Assembly (NCBI GenBank): GCA_024036415.1
Contig: JAMWET010000947.1
Coordinates: 547,501 to 611,500 of the forward strand
Reading direction: 5' to 3'
Length of the DNA: 64,000 bases
DNA from: Prochilodus magdalenae
Taxonomy: Eukaryota > Chordata > Actinopteri > Characiformes > Prochilodontidae
This document shows positions 1 to 11,999 of this stretch, one piece after another. Every line of letters starts with the position of its first letter. Within the stretch, counting starts at the first letter, position 1. The position numbers and the translations under genes are program-made. The notes beneath the pieces are model-generated. The model was given only the letters and a program-made list of their open reading frames with translations. It made no database searches and was not told the DNA's origin.

Positions 1-286
1 CTGCAAAAAAAGAGGGAGAGATGGAGGGAGAGAGATGCTAGGCATGGTTTACCTCTGCAGATGCTACTTGTGAATAGTAAACTCAGAATGTTTTATGTTT
101 TAGTGATTTTTCAAAGTAGCTTTAAGCAACACCTCTGATGTCAGAAGGTCATTGATTTGACCTTAGTTGGACAAATCTTGACTTCAAATTAGCTGTTGGT
201 GAACTCATCAGCCTTGGTGGTTTATTTGGTGGTTTTTCTAGCCTGCACTATGAATGTCTGAAAGATGCATTCAATAGTATGCCACT

Positions 287-498
287 AAAGGGCAGGATGT
301 CAACTTGCTCATTCATTCTATCTCTGTAACCCACTGCCAGTGTATGTGTGTGGTGGGAAAGACATCAGGCAGATGTCAGTCTGAATGTCTGTTGATGAGT
401 AAGCGAGACTGAAAGCTCTTGCCTCCTTAAAGCACCACCTTGAAAAGGTCTAAATCAGCTGAAGAGCAGAAAAACAGCTATGTCATGGTAGGGGCTGC
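287..498. repeat. Direct repeat, copy 1 of 2
   Basis: This 212-bp segment is repeated in the same orientation at 1875-2072. Both copies start at an AAAGGGCAGGATGT-like edge, share a central CCAGTGTATGTGTGTGG block and the AAGACATCAGGCAGATGT stretch, and end at GGTAGGGGCTGC. They differ by scattered substitutions and small indels, roughly 15 percent by eye. It encodes no protein I can recognise. The arrangement could be an old local duplication or a pair of insertions of the same element. Confidence 0.8.
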
Positions 499-654
499 GT
501 GTATTTGAAATGAAACACCATTTAAGACCACTTTATACATACATGCATTTCATTTTAAGAAAGTTCACAAACATTTTCTTCCCACTGTGACTCCAGATTG
601 TCTTATGCATGGCAAATTCACCCAAATGCAAATCTCCTCCTTTAACTGACAAAC

Positions 655-880
655 AGGTGCCAGAATGTAACTGTGACACCATTTAAGGTGGAATGGACAA
701 TTAGCAAAACAAGCTAGCAAATAGGAAACCAATTTCAGCTCCCACTTCTGTAACAAGATCCTTGTCAACTTTAAATTGTTTGGTCGCTCTACACATTTCA
801 GTCTGGACTGTGTCGCAAATGTAACTGAAGCTTTGCTTAGTGCTCGACACTGAAGAGACTAAAGTGAGGAGCAATTCCAT
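655..880. repeat. Old interspersed repeat, copy 1 (partner at 29.4 kb)
   Basis: This segment aligns along its length with 29428-29640 in the same orientation. The shared blocks are GCCAGAATGTAAC, an AATTTAGC/AATTAGC block, CCAGTTTCAG/CCAATTTCAG, a CACATTT(T/C)AG block and GAGGCTTTGCTCAG/GAAGCTTTGCTTAG. Divergence is high, so this is an ancient family member. I cannot assign the class. It lies between the two copies of the 0.2-kb direct repeat. Confidence 0.55.
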
Positions 881-1773
881 CTTTATTGACTTGTGTCTCA
901 CAGCCATGTGTGAGATTATAACTGTGTGCTGGTTGAAGCAGATCACCCTAAACTGAAAGTTTACAGTCAGTAACGGTTGTCATTTACTTTGTGTTGATGT
1001 TGAGATCAAAAGCAAATAGCTAGCACAGACAATCTTAACTACTAGCAAGCCTCAAGTAACTAGCAAAACAGCATGGCCAAGCTCATTCATACACATATAC
1101 ACATACTAGAAGATCAGAGCGGAGCTTATTAAAATATTCATTAGCTCACCAAAAAAGAGAAAACAGGTAATTTCCTTTAAGATGCAGATTTTAGGTTTGT
1201 AAACGGGTGTGTAAAATGACATCTGGTCATTTTGGGCACTTTCCCCCTGACCTTCGATGCAGATATCGGACAAACAATGTAAACACATACTGTGCCACCT
1301 TTAACATCTAAAGACAGTGGAAAGATTAGGAAAAGTTTGTGAATTTCTAAGAATGCTCCAAACACAACAAGGTTTAATAGTAACCTCCAGTCTACATGGT
1401 GCCTCTTCTTCCTTCTTCCCCTCCGTCTCTTTCTCTACCCCATCATCCATCATTAAGAGCTGAGTCTCTGAACAGACTGGCAGCGTGGGATTCCATTTTC
1501 TGCTGTCAGCATCACTTCCTGTGAGTGTTAATACCTCTCTCTGTTCCTCCTTTTCCTGCTGTCTCCTCTCATTCTCTGGGAGCACTGTACCCCATCCTGC
1601 ATGTGCCATTACGGCCTGTTAAAAGCTTTTTGTAGGATGATTTGTGCGTGGGGCTCAGCATTCTGTGGGAAACCTCTTGAAAGCTGACTTTGACTCCATT
1701 AACCTTCAGTATTCTGATAAGCTGATAAAGTGGCGTTGTCTTATCATTACTTTCTGACTTTGTGTGTGAAACA

Positions 1774-1817
1774 GAGAGATGGAGAGAAAGAGAGGGAAAG
1801 AGAAAGAGAGAGAGAGT
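1774..1817. repeat. GA-rich simple repeat
   Basis: Imperfect GAGA/GAAA purine tract just upstream of the second copy of the 0.2-kb direct repeat. Confidence 0.8.
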
Positions 1818-1874
1818 GATAATGTGTGTACAAGAAAGGTGATATTGAGACTTTATTAACAGAGCTGCTTGTTC

Positions 1875-2072
1875 AAAGGGCAGGATGTTGACTTACTCAG
1901 TGTCACCCACCGCCAGTGTATGTGTGTGGCGGGGAAGACATCAGGCAGATGTTGGTCTGGATGTCTGTCTGAGTAAAGGAGACTGATAGCTCTAGCCTCC
2001 TTAAAGCACCACCTGAAAAAGCTCTAAAGCAGCCGAACAGCTAAGAAACAGCTATGTCCTGGTAGGGGCTGC
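1875..2072. repeat. Direct repeat, copy 2 of 2
   Basis: This is the second copy of the segment at 287-498. It is about 14 bp shorter because of indels near its beginning. The sequences flanking the two copies do not match, so the homology really stops at these edges. Confidence 0.8.
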
Positions 2073-2514
2073 AAGGTGGGGTCAGATGAAAGATGAGGGT
2101 TAAGGATGGTGCCTGAGGCAGAGCCATTTCTGGGTCAAACACTTCAGTTACTACAGCTTTGGAGGTTTTGAAAAACCTTTAAGGTATAGTAAAGTGTAGT
2201 TAGCCAACCAGGTTTGCTTCTTCGTATACACTGTTACACTGGAGCTACAAGGTGATGTTGCATACATGTAATGGGAGTTTATACACACCAGTTATACATA
2301 ACTGACCCACCAGTGTGGGTACTAATATGCATGACCAGGGGTGCATTTGTGTTTGTGTAATTGATTGATTTGATCATGACCACAAAAGGGGTGTAGCCAG
2401 AGGGAGGCTTGATCACAGGTCCACTCAAACAAACAGGGACAGAATATTTATTAAGATAATGAAATATGATTAGTTTTCTGTGAATGCTGTCGCTGTATTG
2501 AGGAGCAGACACTT

Positions 2515-2909
2515 TGTTTTGAGCTGTTGGATAGAGCTTGGTTCTATCTAATGGAATTTGTTCTCTTTTCTTGTTTTCTGCTTTGTGATCATTTTAATAG
2601 ACGTCAGTTTCAGACTAATAATGATATTCTAATAAAAGCTTGGTGGACCGAGAGTAACACTAGAGTCTTTCCACCTAAAGCAAGATGTTTAAGTAAGAGT
2701 CTTATTACAGAAAAGATAACAGCACATTAGAGCCATAATACATCATGTTTATGCTACTTTCACTCTCTATACTTAAGTACATTTGAAGGTGAACACTTTT
2801 GTACTTGTACTCAAGTAGAGATCTAACAGGAGGAACTCCTACTTTTACCACAGGAATATTTTACCATAGGGGTATCTCTACATGGTTTGTGTACCTTGTC
2901 CACCTCTGG
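2515..2909 (-). mobile_element. hAT-like miniature element, copy A
   Basis: Read on the minus strand, this starts with a CCAGAGGTGGACAAGG terminus and then tracks copy B (17651-18288) closely. Shared landmarks are the AAGACTCTTA block, the TCCACCA block, and the block around CCATTAGATAGAACCAAGCTC, which matches B with very few changes. Homology to B is lost below about 2515, so this copy is truncated or has a different internal part. Termini of the type AGAGGTGGACAAAGTAC are typical of non-autonomous hAT elements in fish. No transposase is present. The superfamily call rests on the termini. Confidence 0.6.
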
Positions 2910-2979
2910 TAATAAGACCAGTCAAATCCTTATACCCTCATACGCTCTTATACACAAACACTGATATCCGACAGGTCTT

Positions 2980-5090
2980 TAGAATCGATTGTGTCAAAAT
3001 GTCATAACAAGTGCTTCCATGCTATGAGCTAAGAACTAAATTGTCTATAAGCATTCTTTCTGCCTGCCTAGGATGATTTGGCTTGGGGTTTAGGGGTGCT
3101 GTGTTCTTTCTCTTTGCCTTCGTACATCAGCTTTTCACTCTATTATAAAACTTTCTGGAATGCTTTAGAATTGCTGTAATACGTAGCCTGATGTTATGAC
3201 AATGGGGGACGTAGCACACTGGTAAATTGTATCTATTAAGATTGCCTACTTTCTCACAAGCCTAATTTATTTCTGCCTACACTGCGCTGGACCATGCAGA
3301 GCATACACAGCATCAAATTTTTTCAATCCTGAGCCATGCAACCAGAACATGTTTTGTGTAGATGTCCCTTTCTACCGGTCTCTGAACTTACAAATAAAAT
3401 ACTGTAGAACAGTAAAGGAAGGGAGTAACAACAACAACCACAGTCTTGTCCAACAAGTTTTCAATTTCATTATATAATTTTTGTTCTTGTGCTTTATTTC
3501 TTTTCTTAGTTCTCAACTTTCAGACTTCCTATGAGTGAATGCACTTGTTATGTTCACTTTATGGTCATATCTTGACTTAAAGATGGCTTTAATAGGTTTT
3601 GTACATGGTTTGTAGTCAATAAAGTTTCATATAGTGGCAGAACACTGCAATCTACGATGGGCTATTAATGATAGGAAACAGATGAGAATTATATGAGTCT
3701 CTGAATGCTTTATGAGTGGGGCATCTGTATAGCTTGTATTGACACAACAGATGTTTAATAATGACTGCATTATTAATGGATGGATGATTCAGGTTTTTAA
3801 TAACCCAAAGCAAAGCAGTAATGCATTTAGTTACTAATAACAGCTTATGCGCTGGTTTTACTTAATGTCAGATTTAGTTTTTGCTTTTAATGCACATGTG
3901 ATCCAATGATCCAAATCTATATATGAACTCAGTGTTCATTATAAAAACAGCTTATGAATGTATATGTGTAAATGTATATATACATATATATGTATATGTC
4001 TCTAAGTACTTAGGGTCTCTAAATACATACATATATCATAGCCTTAGAAACAAGACCTTGAATTACTGAAGGTTTTGTGTGATGTTCATATATTTCCAGA
4101 TTTCATATATACGTATATGTCCACAATGTTTCATTGAGTTTATAGCTGCGGTTTCATGTCAGACTGTTGTAGGTTCAATGTCTTTTCTTTCACCACTGCG
4201 GTTTTGTCCATCTGCCCCTGTAGAGTAGCAACGGAAAACTAGAGTAACTAGTATAAACATGGAAAAATGAAGTAGCTGTACAGCAAATGTAGCCTGAGGT
4301 TTTTGTTGCCAGTCCTTGCAACTCTTGCCAATTAGATTAAGCATTGTCCATCCAGACGTACTGTATTATATGCAGAAGTGTAATATTATGCCTTGTAGTA
4401 TAAGAGAGGGAAAAAGATGTTCTCAGATTGGTATGCAGTAATAGTTTTGAAGATGAAAAATGGTATCGAGCAACCCCGAATGTGGGAGCCCTTTAATGAC
4501 CCTGATAGACCATCAAACTGATAACAGTTCTTTAGCTTTATTTTTTTTCAGAGAGAGGGGGGAATTAGGCTTTACTCGTGCTTCATACCTGAAAAACCAC
4601 AGTCTACATCAGAGTCCAGACCTCAACATCACTGTAACTGTAAAAAAAAATCAATGCAGATTTATTTGAAAATGTAAAATCAATTCTCCTGTAAAGAATA
4701 AAAGCTTTGATAAGGCAAAGGTGGACACATTAAATACTAAAAACCTAGGTTTTTAATCTAATTCCTGATGCTTCTGTGTAATTGTGTGTTAAATACTAAC
4801 AATATAATTCTAACAATAATTTTAATATTTAATAGCCAGTGAATCTTGGACCTGCACAGCATGGTATGTGAGTGTATGTGTGAGAGTTTGTGTGATCTGC
4901 TCTCATTTCAGCACTTACACACTCACATCATACTACCAATAACTATTGTGATACAACTTTCCTTTCACACAGCACTGTGGGTTACAAACTCGAACAGTCA
5001 TAGTTTAGTAGTAATACTAGTAGTAGTAATAGATTAAGTTATATTTCATTCATATGCAGCAAAGGTGAAAGGAAGAAAGCTAGCTAGCTG
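2980..5090. other. Unassigned non-coding stretch
   Basis: AT-rich sequence with no gene that I can support. The open frames here are short and lack recognisable domains. At 3955-4005 there is a TATA-rich, partly palindromic tract. Nothing else stands out. Confidence 0.5.
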
Positions 5091-5109
5091 ACAGTCACGA
5101 CTGCGAACA

Positions 5110-5525
5110 ATCAGCAAGCAGTGATGCCCTTCATGATGTCCTCATCCTGTTGGTGCCAGCACCAGACGGCAAAGGTGTCGCGCCAGACTGTCACAAACTG
5201 ACTCAAAAAGGCAGCGGGTCATCTTCAGTGACAAGTCCTCTTTTGTCTTGGTTGAGATGACCAATGAATCTGTGCGTGGAAGTACTGTGTTCTGCACCAA
5301 GATGAACTGTTTGTGTCCAGAAGGACACTCAACCTCCAACACTACCGCAAAATCTGCAGGAACGGAGTGAGAATATTAAAGCTGCATGGGATGGATTATC
5401 TGATGACACCATTAGGAACCTCTACAACCCCATGCTGAGTCGTTTGGCATGTTGTGTTAGCAAACATGGCAAGCCTGAGGCCATACTGGGAGACACTACT
5501 TCTGTATGTGTAGCTCAATAAATAT
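5110..5525 (+). pseudogene. Tc1-like transposase remnant, internally deleted
   Basis: The plus strand reads a catalytic-domain beginning with RVIFSDKSSFVLVEMTNES (about 5212-5270), matching the FSDESRF motif that carries the first acidic residue of Tc1 DD34E transposases. After about 5345 it jumps to a C-terminal piece, NIKAAWDGLSDDTIRNLYNP (5370-5435), ending near 5515. The second Asp (in the QQDN motif) and the Glu (in the PIENLW motif) fall in the missing part. The C-terminal piece closely resembles that of the Tc1 relic at 41.9-43.0 kb, so both belong to one subfamily. It is non-functional. Confidence 0.75.
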
Positions 5526-5529
5526 AGCA

Positions 5530-6740
5530 CATATCAATCTACATTTATTTGTACATTTTTGTTTTATTTTTTTATTGTTTTTTCTTCCTGGTAACATTAT
5601 TTTTTCTCTAGGAGAGAATAAAGAAATCCACGTCTGCTAGTTTGTGTTTGAATACCATGAATAATGTAAATGTGGCAGTAGTAGAGGCGGTGTGATCATA
5701 CTGAGCCAGCTATTGATTGCTGTTTGTAGTGAAGCTGATGTTGCTGTGAAACTAAATGGTTTAGCCTGATGAACTAGCACTCGCCACCAGGGAGCTAAAG
5801 GTAACCTGCTTTTTTTAGTTGGTAGAAACTGCTCATCTGGTTTTCTGACATGATAGACATGTGATATGTTATGCTGTTTGTCAAGTGTTTAACATTTTCT
5901 GACAATAAAGAACATTTTAAAGCCACAATTAAGCATTTGGCTTGTTCAAGTTTCACTTAGAGGCTAAAATGAGCCACTATACTGATTTGACTTTTATTGT
6001 GATATTAATATTAATATATATGAATAATAAATATATGAAAAATGAATTAATTTATCACAATAACATTTTTGACCATATTGCTCAGCCATACCTGCATCAC
6101 ACTTTAATGCTGGCACAAAAACACTAAAATGTTTAGTCATGGCAGGAGCTTTTCAATATAGTTTTAAATCATTATGAATCACCCTAACAAACCCTAATAC
6201 GTAATCCCTCATTTTATCTATCCTCTATCTTACTACTTAATCTTTAGCCACCACTGATTATCTTTGCTAAATTATTCATCAGTTTGGAGTAAGTCAGACT
6301 ACTGAGGATACAAAGCCCGACAAACATCCCATAGGCTACACAGTGAACCAAAATAGAGTACAAATAGGCTGGCTGCAAACTGAATAGCAATTGCAATTTG
6401 CAATTCAAATTGGGCTTGTTCGTTCAATTTCCATTCAGGCCTTGAGGTGAGTTTAACTGTGGGGCAGAGTAAGTCAGCGTTACCTAATGAACAACTGCAG
6501 CTCCACTGTAGCCATCGTTATTCATTTAACTTAGCTAGATAAGTTACCCACACGCTCAATATTCACTCACTCGACTGCCCTCACTTTCTTCCCCTCTTGC
6601 TACTGAACCAGCACTCCACCAGCTGCACTTTCCCTCCAATCTTCTCTCAAGGCCAACCTCTTCTACGTGTGCTGATTCAGGCTTCTCCAGTCACAGTTTA
6701 TCATCTCCTCCCCTCCACCACTTCCAGCCTCATCATTATT
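5530..6740. other. Unassigned non-coding stretch
   Basis: Mostly AT-rich sequence with short frames only. It includes a pyrimidine-rich segment at about 6550-6720. I see no gene, repeat family or RNA here that I can name. Confidence 0.45.
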
Positions 6741-7029
6741 GTCATGCTAATGCCATGTCAATAGCAATAAACCTCTACTTTACTAAAGCACAGCCCCTTT
6801 GTCTGTCACATGTGGAGCTGCTAAATGAAGCGTGGGTAATGAATGTGGGGATGAAGCTCAGCACGTTGCTGCTTGGCTCTGCCTTCGCAGCTCATGAAGG
6901 CTGGACTCAGCCATTTCCTTCCACCATATGCTCCCACCTGCCGTCTACCGCCTGCCATCACCTTCACCGCCTCTCACTCTCTGTTTCTCTCTCTCTCATG
7001 CTGTCTCTGTCTGCTCTCATTGCCTCTAG

Positions 7030-7400
7030 CTCTGTGACAGACACGCAACAAAACGAGCTCATTTTTACAGCCTCAGCATCCCATTCAGGTGCATTTGTTT
7101 GTATTTATTACTCTGCCATCTCTTGTTTGAGTGTTTTGCTATTAGCCTCGTGGCTTCTCCATAGCCGCAGGGAAGGGAAAAGAAGTGTAGCTCTCCGGCG
7201 GCTTTAAAACGCAAGCCAGTGATTTTTCTCTTATCTACAAATTCCACTGCCTTTCTGATTAAACCATATATGAAATACGACGCTGAGAAACGCCACATTT
7301 TATTGTGTTTTTTTCTGCTAACAGCTGATTGTATCTGTCTGGAAAAAGCAGAGTGAGAGTAATCATTTTACGGCAGCTGTCACTGACTGTAGTCTGATAG
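7030..7400. promoter_or_regulatory. Candidate conserved non-coding block 1
   Basis: High-complexity, non-repetitive sequence with AT-rich homeodomain-type cores and no transposon signature, in contrast to its surroundings. Frames that cross it (6755-7207 plus, 7065-7298 minus) show no domain, and the 150-residue frame owes part of its length to CT repeats upstream. The texture resembles vertebrate developmental enhancers, but this is an impression from composition only. Alignment to other fish would decide. Confidence 0.3.
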
Positions 7401-8225
7401 CCGACCTCTGCAGAGCTAATAAAATGTGGAGTTACAGTGGCAATTTAGCATTTGGGTGCTATTAGCTCCACAGCCGCAGCCCAAGACCAGAGGGAATGCA
7501 ACAGACACTGATCAGTGCTATACTGGCGTTAATCTAAGCCCAAATAGCCAGGACAGAAATAGACAAACAGAGCAGGACAGATGGAAGCTTGCTAGAAGCA
7601 GTAGAAACAGAACTTGGCTAGCTAACCACCTGACGGTTGCCTTGACTGGCTAGTCTAAGGCTAAATTCATGGCTAATGCTTTTGATGCCCAGTTTTCTCT
7701 GGCAAAAGAAAACCAGCATACAACAGGGCATATCCTTTATTGAAACTGAACATGCACAGAACAGTTACTCGGCTATGTTACAACTTTTTCTATTGGCCAC
7801 GTATTAGCCAATGGTCCCCCTTCTCAATATTTTTCCCAATCTAACCAACGCAGTTCAGATCAGTTGTTAATTATTAGGCTCACCTACATCAGGAAGTTGG
7901 GAAAACAACAAATGACTGGGCTGTACACAGTAACTAAAACAGCTATAAATAATAATAACTAAAGCAATTTTACACCAAGGTCCTGATAGGAAAAGCTCCT
8001 TGGCAATGCCTTTGGCAGTCATTATTTTTCACTGGACCAGTCTCCTGTCTTTTGAATAGGGACAAACTTAAAACTTAGATTCAAATTTAGAATCTCATAG
8101 TTACATTAAGTAACTGAATTCCTGTTCTGGCTACTGCACATGCATCTTGGAGGCTGATTTAGGACAGCAGTTGGACCCCTTGGGTTAATCTTTGCAAATC
8201 ATTTAAAGTGCAAACATCTAAACTG

Positions 8226-8400
8226 CAAAAAAAAAAAAAATCTTGGTAAGTAAAATCAACTTCAGATTTTTATTCTGATATTGTTTTACGACTATCACAG
8301 GATTATTACATGTTTTTTACTATATTTATAATTTTTTTATTATATTTATTATTGTTTTAAGAAATATGCTTGTCTGTCAATATATTGAGATTTGTGAGTT
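8226..8400. repeat. Probable DNA transposon end (ACTGCAAAAA type)
   Basis: An AAACTGCAAAAA terminus is followed by a TCTTGGTAAGTAAAATCAAC-like stretch and poly-T-rich sequence. Similar wording appears at 19020-19130. Many fish genomes carry old DNA elements with ACTGCAAAAA ends. The class is not proven here. Confidence 0.25.
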
Positions 8401-8429
8401 TGGGACAAAGTAACTCAGAAGGGAAGCTA

Positions 8430-8530
8430 CTGGGGTTGCCACCCATCCCGTAAAATACAAAATCATCCTTTAATTGGCAATTAAATGTTGCGTCCCATAT
8501 TTACCGAAATACAGGACGCGATTTATTCCA
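8430..8530. repeat. Fragment of an interspersed repeat (GGTTGCCACCCATCCCG type)
   Basis: The run TTGCCACCCATCCCGTAAA, then TTGCGTCCCATATTTACCG and CAGGACGCGATTTATTCC, forms internally inverted CCCGTAAAAT/ATACAGGACG-type words common in a fish repeat family. A weaker relative may start at 43405 (GGTTGCCACTCATCCC). I cannot assign the class. Confidence 0.35.
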
Positions 8531-9710
8531 TAAACAAACACACACATGAATGATTACAATCTCTTTCTCTCCCTTATGTTTCCAAAACTTAGTATTGAGG
8601 TACTTTAGACTAAACTTGAATAAAAGTCAAAACAACAGGTAGATTACTCAATTCATAATGTCATTTTAATGACAGCCTTACTGCCTATTAGCTTCATGAA
8701 CATTAGCTTACATTAAGACATGAACCAAGTATGAATCTCTGGAGACAGTAAACATGATATTCATAGCTTTCATCCTCTATTAATTCCCTGATACCTGTTT
8801 AGCACATTTCTACCATTAAAATAATTAACAACAACATCAGTTCATCCATCTTTGATTTTCTTTACTGTGATATAATCCTCTGACAATCAGACTAATTACT
8901 TCATACAGAATTGCAAATTTACTTCTAATATATTTGTGTCTAATATATACATGTCTTTATAGTAGGTAACAGTCCAAGGCCAGCCAGTGTACAGGTTTAC
9001 AACACAACCAGACAATGACTTCAATATTATAGCACTGTTTGAACTCTAAGCGATGCCCTGATGTCTGTGATGACTTGTTATTAATGTGGGGTGATGTCTG
9101 TTCCGTCTGTGTACAGCTTGCACATAACAAATGGAAATTCATACGCCACCCACAGTCTGATCAGATTACTGTTTAGACTGGTAAGATTAAAGACCAGAGA
9201 ATAAAAAACAAACCTGAAGGCCACAGAATTATTGTCCAGAGTTTATGGTATAACTGTATTAGACTGTTCTTACAACCTTATACGATTTTTTACCTGGAAA
9301 TCGGAACAAAACCATAATATACAGCAAGGGTTTGAGTACAGTAGCTAACCGGCACTGACAGTAAAAAATATGCAACATGTTTTAAATGGGATCAATAGCT
9401 GGCAATTTCTTCTTAAATAGCAGAATAAGAAGAAGACACTGAAGACAGTAACCTGCTCAGCAGGGATTAGCTAGCTAGGCCGCTGTTCCCCCCAGGTTTT
9501 GTGAGAAGTGGAGGTCTCAGCAGTTTCTGTACCTCATTTGAGTGTGTCGGTAAAGTTTCTTGTGTGTTGCTGCTGTTCTCATCTTTGTGTCTCCAGTAAC
9601 CTTACCGTCTCTGTAGTGTTTCTAAGACTAAGAGATGCTCGGCTTTTTGGTTTTGAATCTATTAAATGTAGCATTTCACATTACATATCCTTTGATTGGT
9701 TCTTTCAAAA

Positions 9711-9713
<3 letters not shown>

Positions 9714-9761
<48 letters not shown>
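9714..9761. repeat. (TA)n microsatellite
   Basis: Uninterrupted TA dinucleotide tract of about 48 bp. The overlapping frames rich in Ile-Tyr are its translation and are not genes. Confidence 0.98.
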
Positions 9762-9765
<4 letters not shown>

Positions 9766-10990
9766 TAACCTCAGCACATGCATTAGGTCTCATTTGTGTA
9801 TTATGGTGGGCTGTGGTACATGAAGACACTGAGTGTCTGCCTAGCTTTGCCTTGTGTAGAGAACACCCCTTCATATGGCTTTACATTCAAGCCAACTGGC
9901 TCCTGTTATTGAGGGGTGGGATTCTTCCTGTAAATGTTGCCATGTTGAGCTTTATAAAGTTTCTAATTTAGGTTTGAACCAGTGAACTCTCTCCTCCTCT
10001 ACAGGGTTTTCAAAAATCCTCATATGGTCCAGCATATGTAATAATCCATCACCCACGTAATGTGTGGTCAGCAGTCATCCTATGGTAGTTCCCAAGCCCT
10101 GTTAGTCGGTCTGGAGTGCTTCTTGTAAAAATAGCATCAGCTTTTAAAAAGGTCATCAGGCGTGAGAAGAAATCTCACAGTACGTTATATGACATTATAA
10201 TAATTTTACTAAAAGGTAACTCCTCCTCAGTGTTGCTCTCACAGTTCTGCTATGCTTAGCTACACATCTACTGTTTAAGTTTGTTTGATGCTGTTGTGCT
10301 TCAAAATATGTTTCTGCAGCCAGTGAGGGTATTTAGTATTTGAAACATTTAGTTTGGCATCACCATCATGCAGGGAGGCGCTTATGCCCGATCAGTGTAA
10401 ACCTGTCAATCACATTAATTTCCCATTTTTTTGGGCACGAAACCACAAAGAAATACAGGTTGACAACCGTCCACCAAGCTGTGCAGAAATATAGACATTT
10501 ATATCTTATTCTCTTTATTCGGCATGAAACGATCTCTTTCTAGCTGGAGCTCCTGTGAACGGCAAAAAGAGGTGACCATTCATTGTGGACTGTGTGCAAT
10601 GAGTTTACTTCTGTGTTGTGTAGAGCTGAATGACAAATGAAGTGATGACACCAGCACTAACATGAAGCAGCATGTATTTACTCTGCCTAAAACAACAAAA
10701 AACAAAAAACAAAAAAATAAGCAGGCTTCATTAGGTTTTTGTCTTGCTCTCAGCTGTGCCTTCTCTCTCTCTTTCTCTCTATGGTGTTTTCAAAGAGGAC
10801 ACATTTATGAATTATGCATTAAAATGAAACAATAAAATTAATAAAATATACATACATATCAAGTAATGTGACATGCATGCTCTCCATTTACTGAACAATA
10901 TGAAGTTCATACATATTCATATATATTTGCCAGTTTAACATACCCGAATAAAGAGCACACTGGACAGATTTCATTATGCTTGCATTATGC

Positions 10991-10999
<9 letters not shown>

Positions 11000-11049
<50 letters not shown>
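11000..11049. repeat. (CT)n microsatellite
   Basis: About 50 bp of CT dinucleotides, the first of three CT tracts separated by a duplicated 33-bp spacer. Confidence 0.97.
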
Positions 11050-11054
<5 letters not shown>

Positions 11055-11057
11055 TTC

Positions 11058-11173
11058 TACTGTACCTATAAACTCTTATTACAACAGAACCATCTCTCTC
11101 TCTCTCTCTCTCTCTACTGTACCTATAAACTCTTATTACAACAGAACAATCTCCCTCTCTCTCTCTCTCTCTC
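11058..11173. repeat. Compound tandem repeat, spacer plus CT tract, two units
   Basis: A spacer beginning CTACTGTACCTATAAACTC and ending ACAACAGAAC is followed by CT dinucleotides. The spacer and tract are then repeated once, with a one-base change near the end (ACCATCT to ACAATCT). The unit is about 58 bp. Slippage or unequal exchange of a spacer between CT tracts explains it. Confidence 0.9.
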
Positions 11174-11644
11174 GTCATAATTAGCATTCCACTACATACA
11201 CTACTGGGTAAAAAATGGGCCAATAATGAAAAACAATAGTAACAAAGTTTTAGCACAAATGAAGTGCCTGAGGTATGGCAAGGCTTTCTCTTTGATATCT
11301 TTAAATAGTGAAGTTTTGTGGACAACCTTTTGCAGGAGCAAAAGTCAATACTATTCTATTCAGCACTGATGGCTTCAAACAGTTGCTCATTGCCAAGTTA
11401 ATGCATGTAATGTGAAAAAAAAATCAAGACTTTGACCAGAAAAATCCATTGTACTTTAGACTTGTCTCATTACAACAAATACACCAATTTCAATTGCATA
11501 AAAACATAAGTATGTAATTAAAATCTTGAAATATGATATGCTGAAATAGGTTTGTGCTCACAGTTTTACAAAGAGAACAAAAAGTGGGTCTGACTTTCAT
11601 GTTATGACTGCTTTATAGTTCATAGCTGCTGAATACATTGCAAT

Positions 11645-11965
11645 GGCCGGCATGGTGGTGCAGTGGGTAGCAAGAAGGACCTGGGCTAAATTCACAGCTA
11701 GAGCATCCGGGGTTCTTTCTGTGTGGAGTTTGTGTGTTCTGTTCATGACTGTGTGGACTTCCTCCCACAGTCCAAAGACATGCAGTCTGGTGAACTGGAG
11801 ATGCCAAACTGCCCCCTAGGTGTAAGTATCTGTAGGTCTGCCCAATGATGGATTGGCAGCCTATAGAGGGTGTTTCCTGCCTTCCGCCCAGTGAGCACTC
11901 GGATAGGCTCCATTGCACCCTGAAACCTATAAAGATAAAAGACTCAGAAGATGAATGAATGAATA
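11645..11965 (+). mobile_element. tRNA-derived SINE with GAATGAAT tail
   Basis: The 5' end GGCCGGCATGGTGGTGCAGT holds a polymerase III A box, TGGTGCAGTGG (11656-11666). The expected B box about 30-45 bp downstream is decayed. Next come the long conserved body words CTTTCTGTGTGGAGTTTG, TCCTCCCACAGTCCAAAGAC and GGATAGGCTCCATTGCACCC, ending in a GAATGAATGAAT tail (about 11951-11965). This body with this tail is a widespread fish SINE type whose 3' part is LINE-related. The copy is diverged. Minus-strand frames over it are not genes. Confidence 0.8.
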
Positions 11966-11999
11966 CACTGTAATACATAAAACAGTAAATAAATTTAAA

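Noticed and set aside
6180..6200. Interstitial telomere-like repeat (ACCCTAACAAACCCTAA)
   Set aside because: Only two imperfect units, expected by chance in AT-rich DNA.
6755..7207. 150-residue frame as a host membrane protein
   Set aside because: The hydrophobic part comes from CT-rich sequence, there is no good start context or domain, and an opposing frame overlaps.
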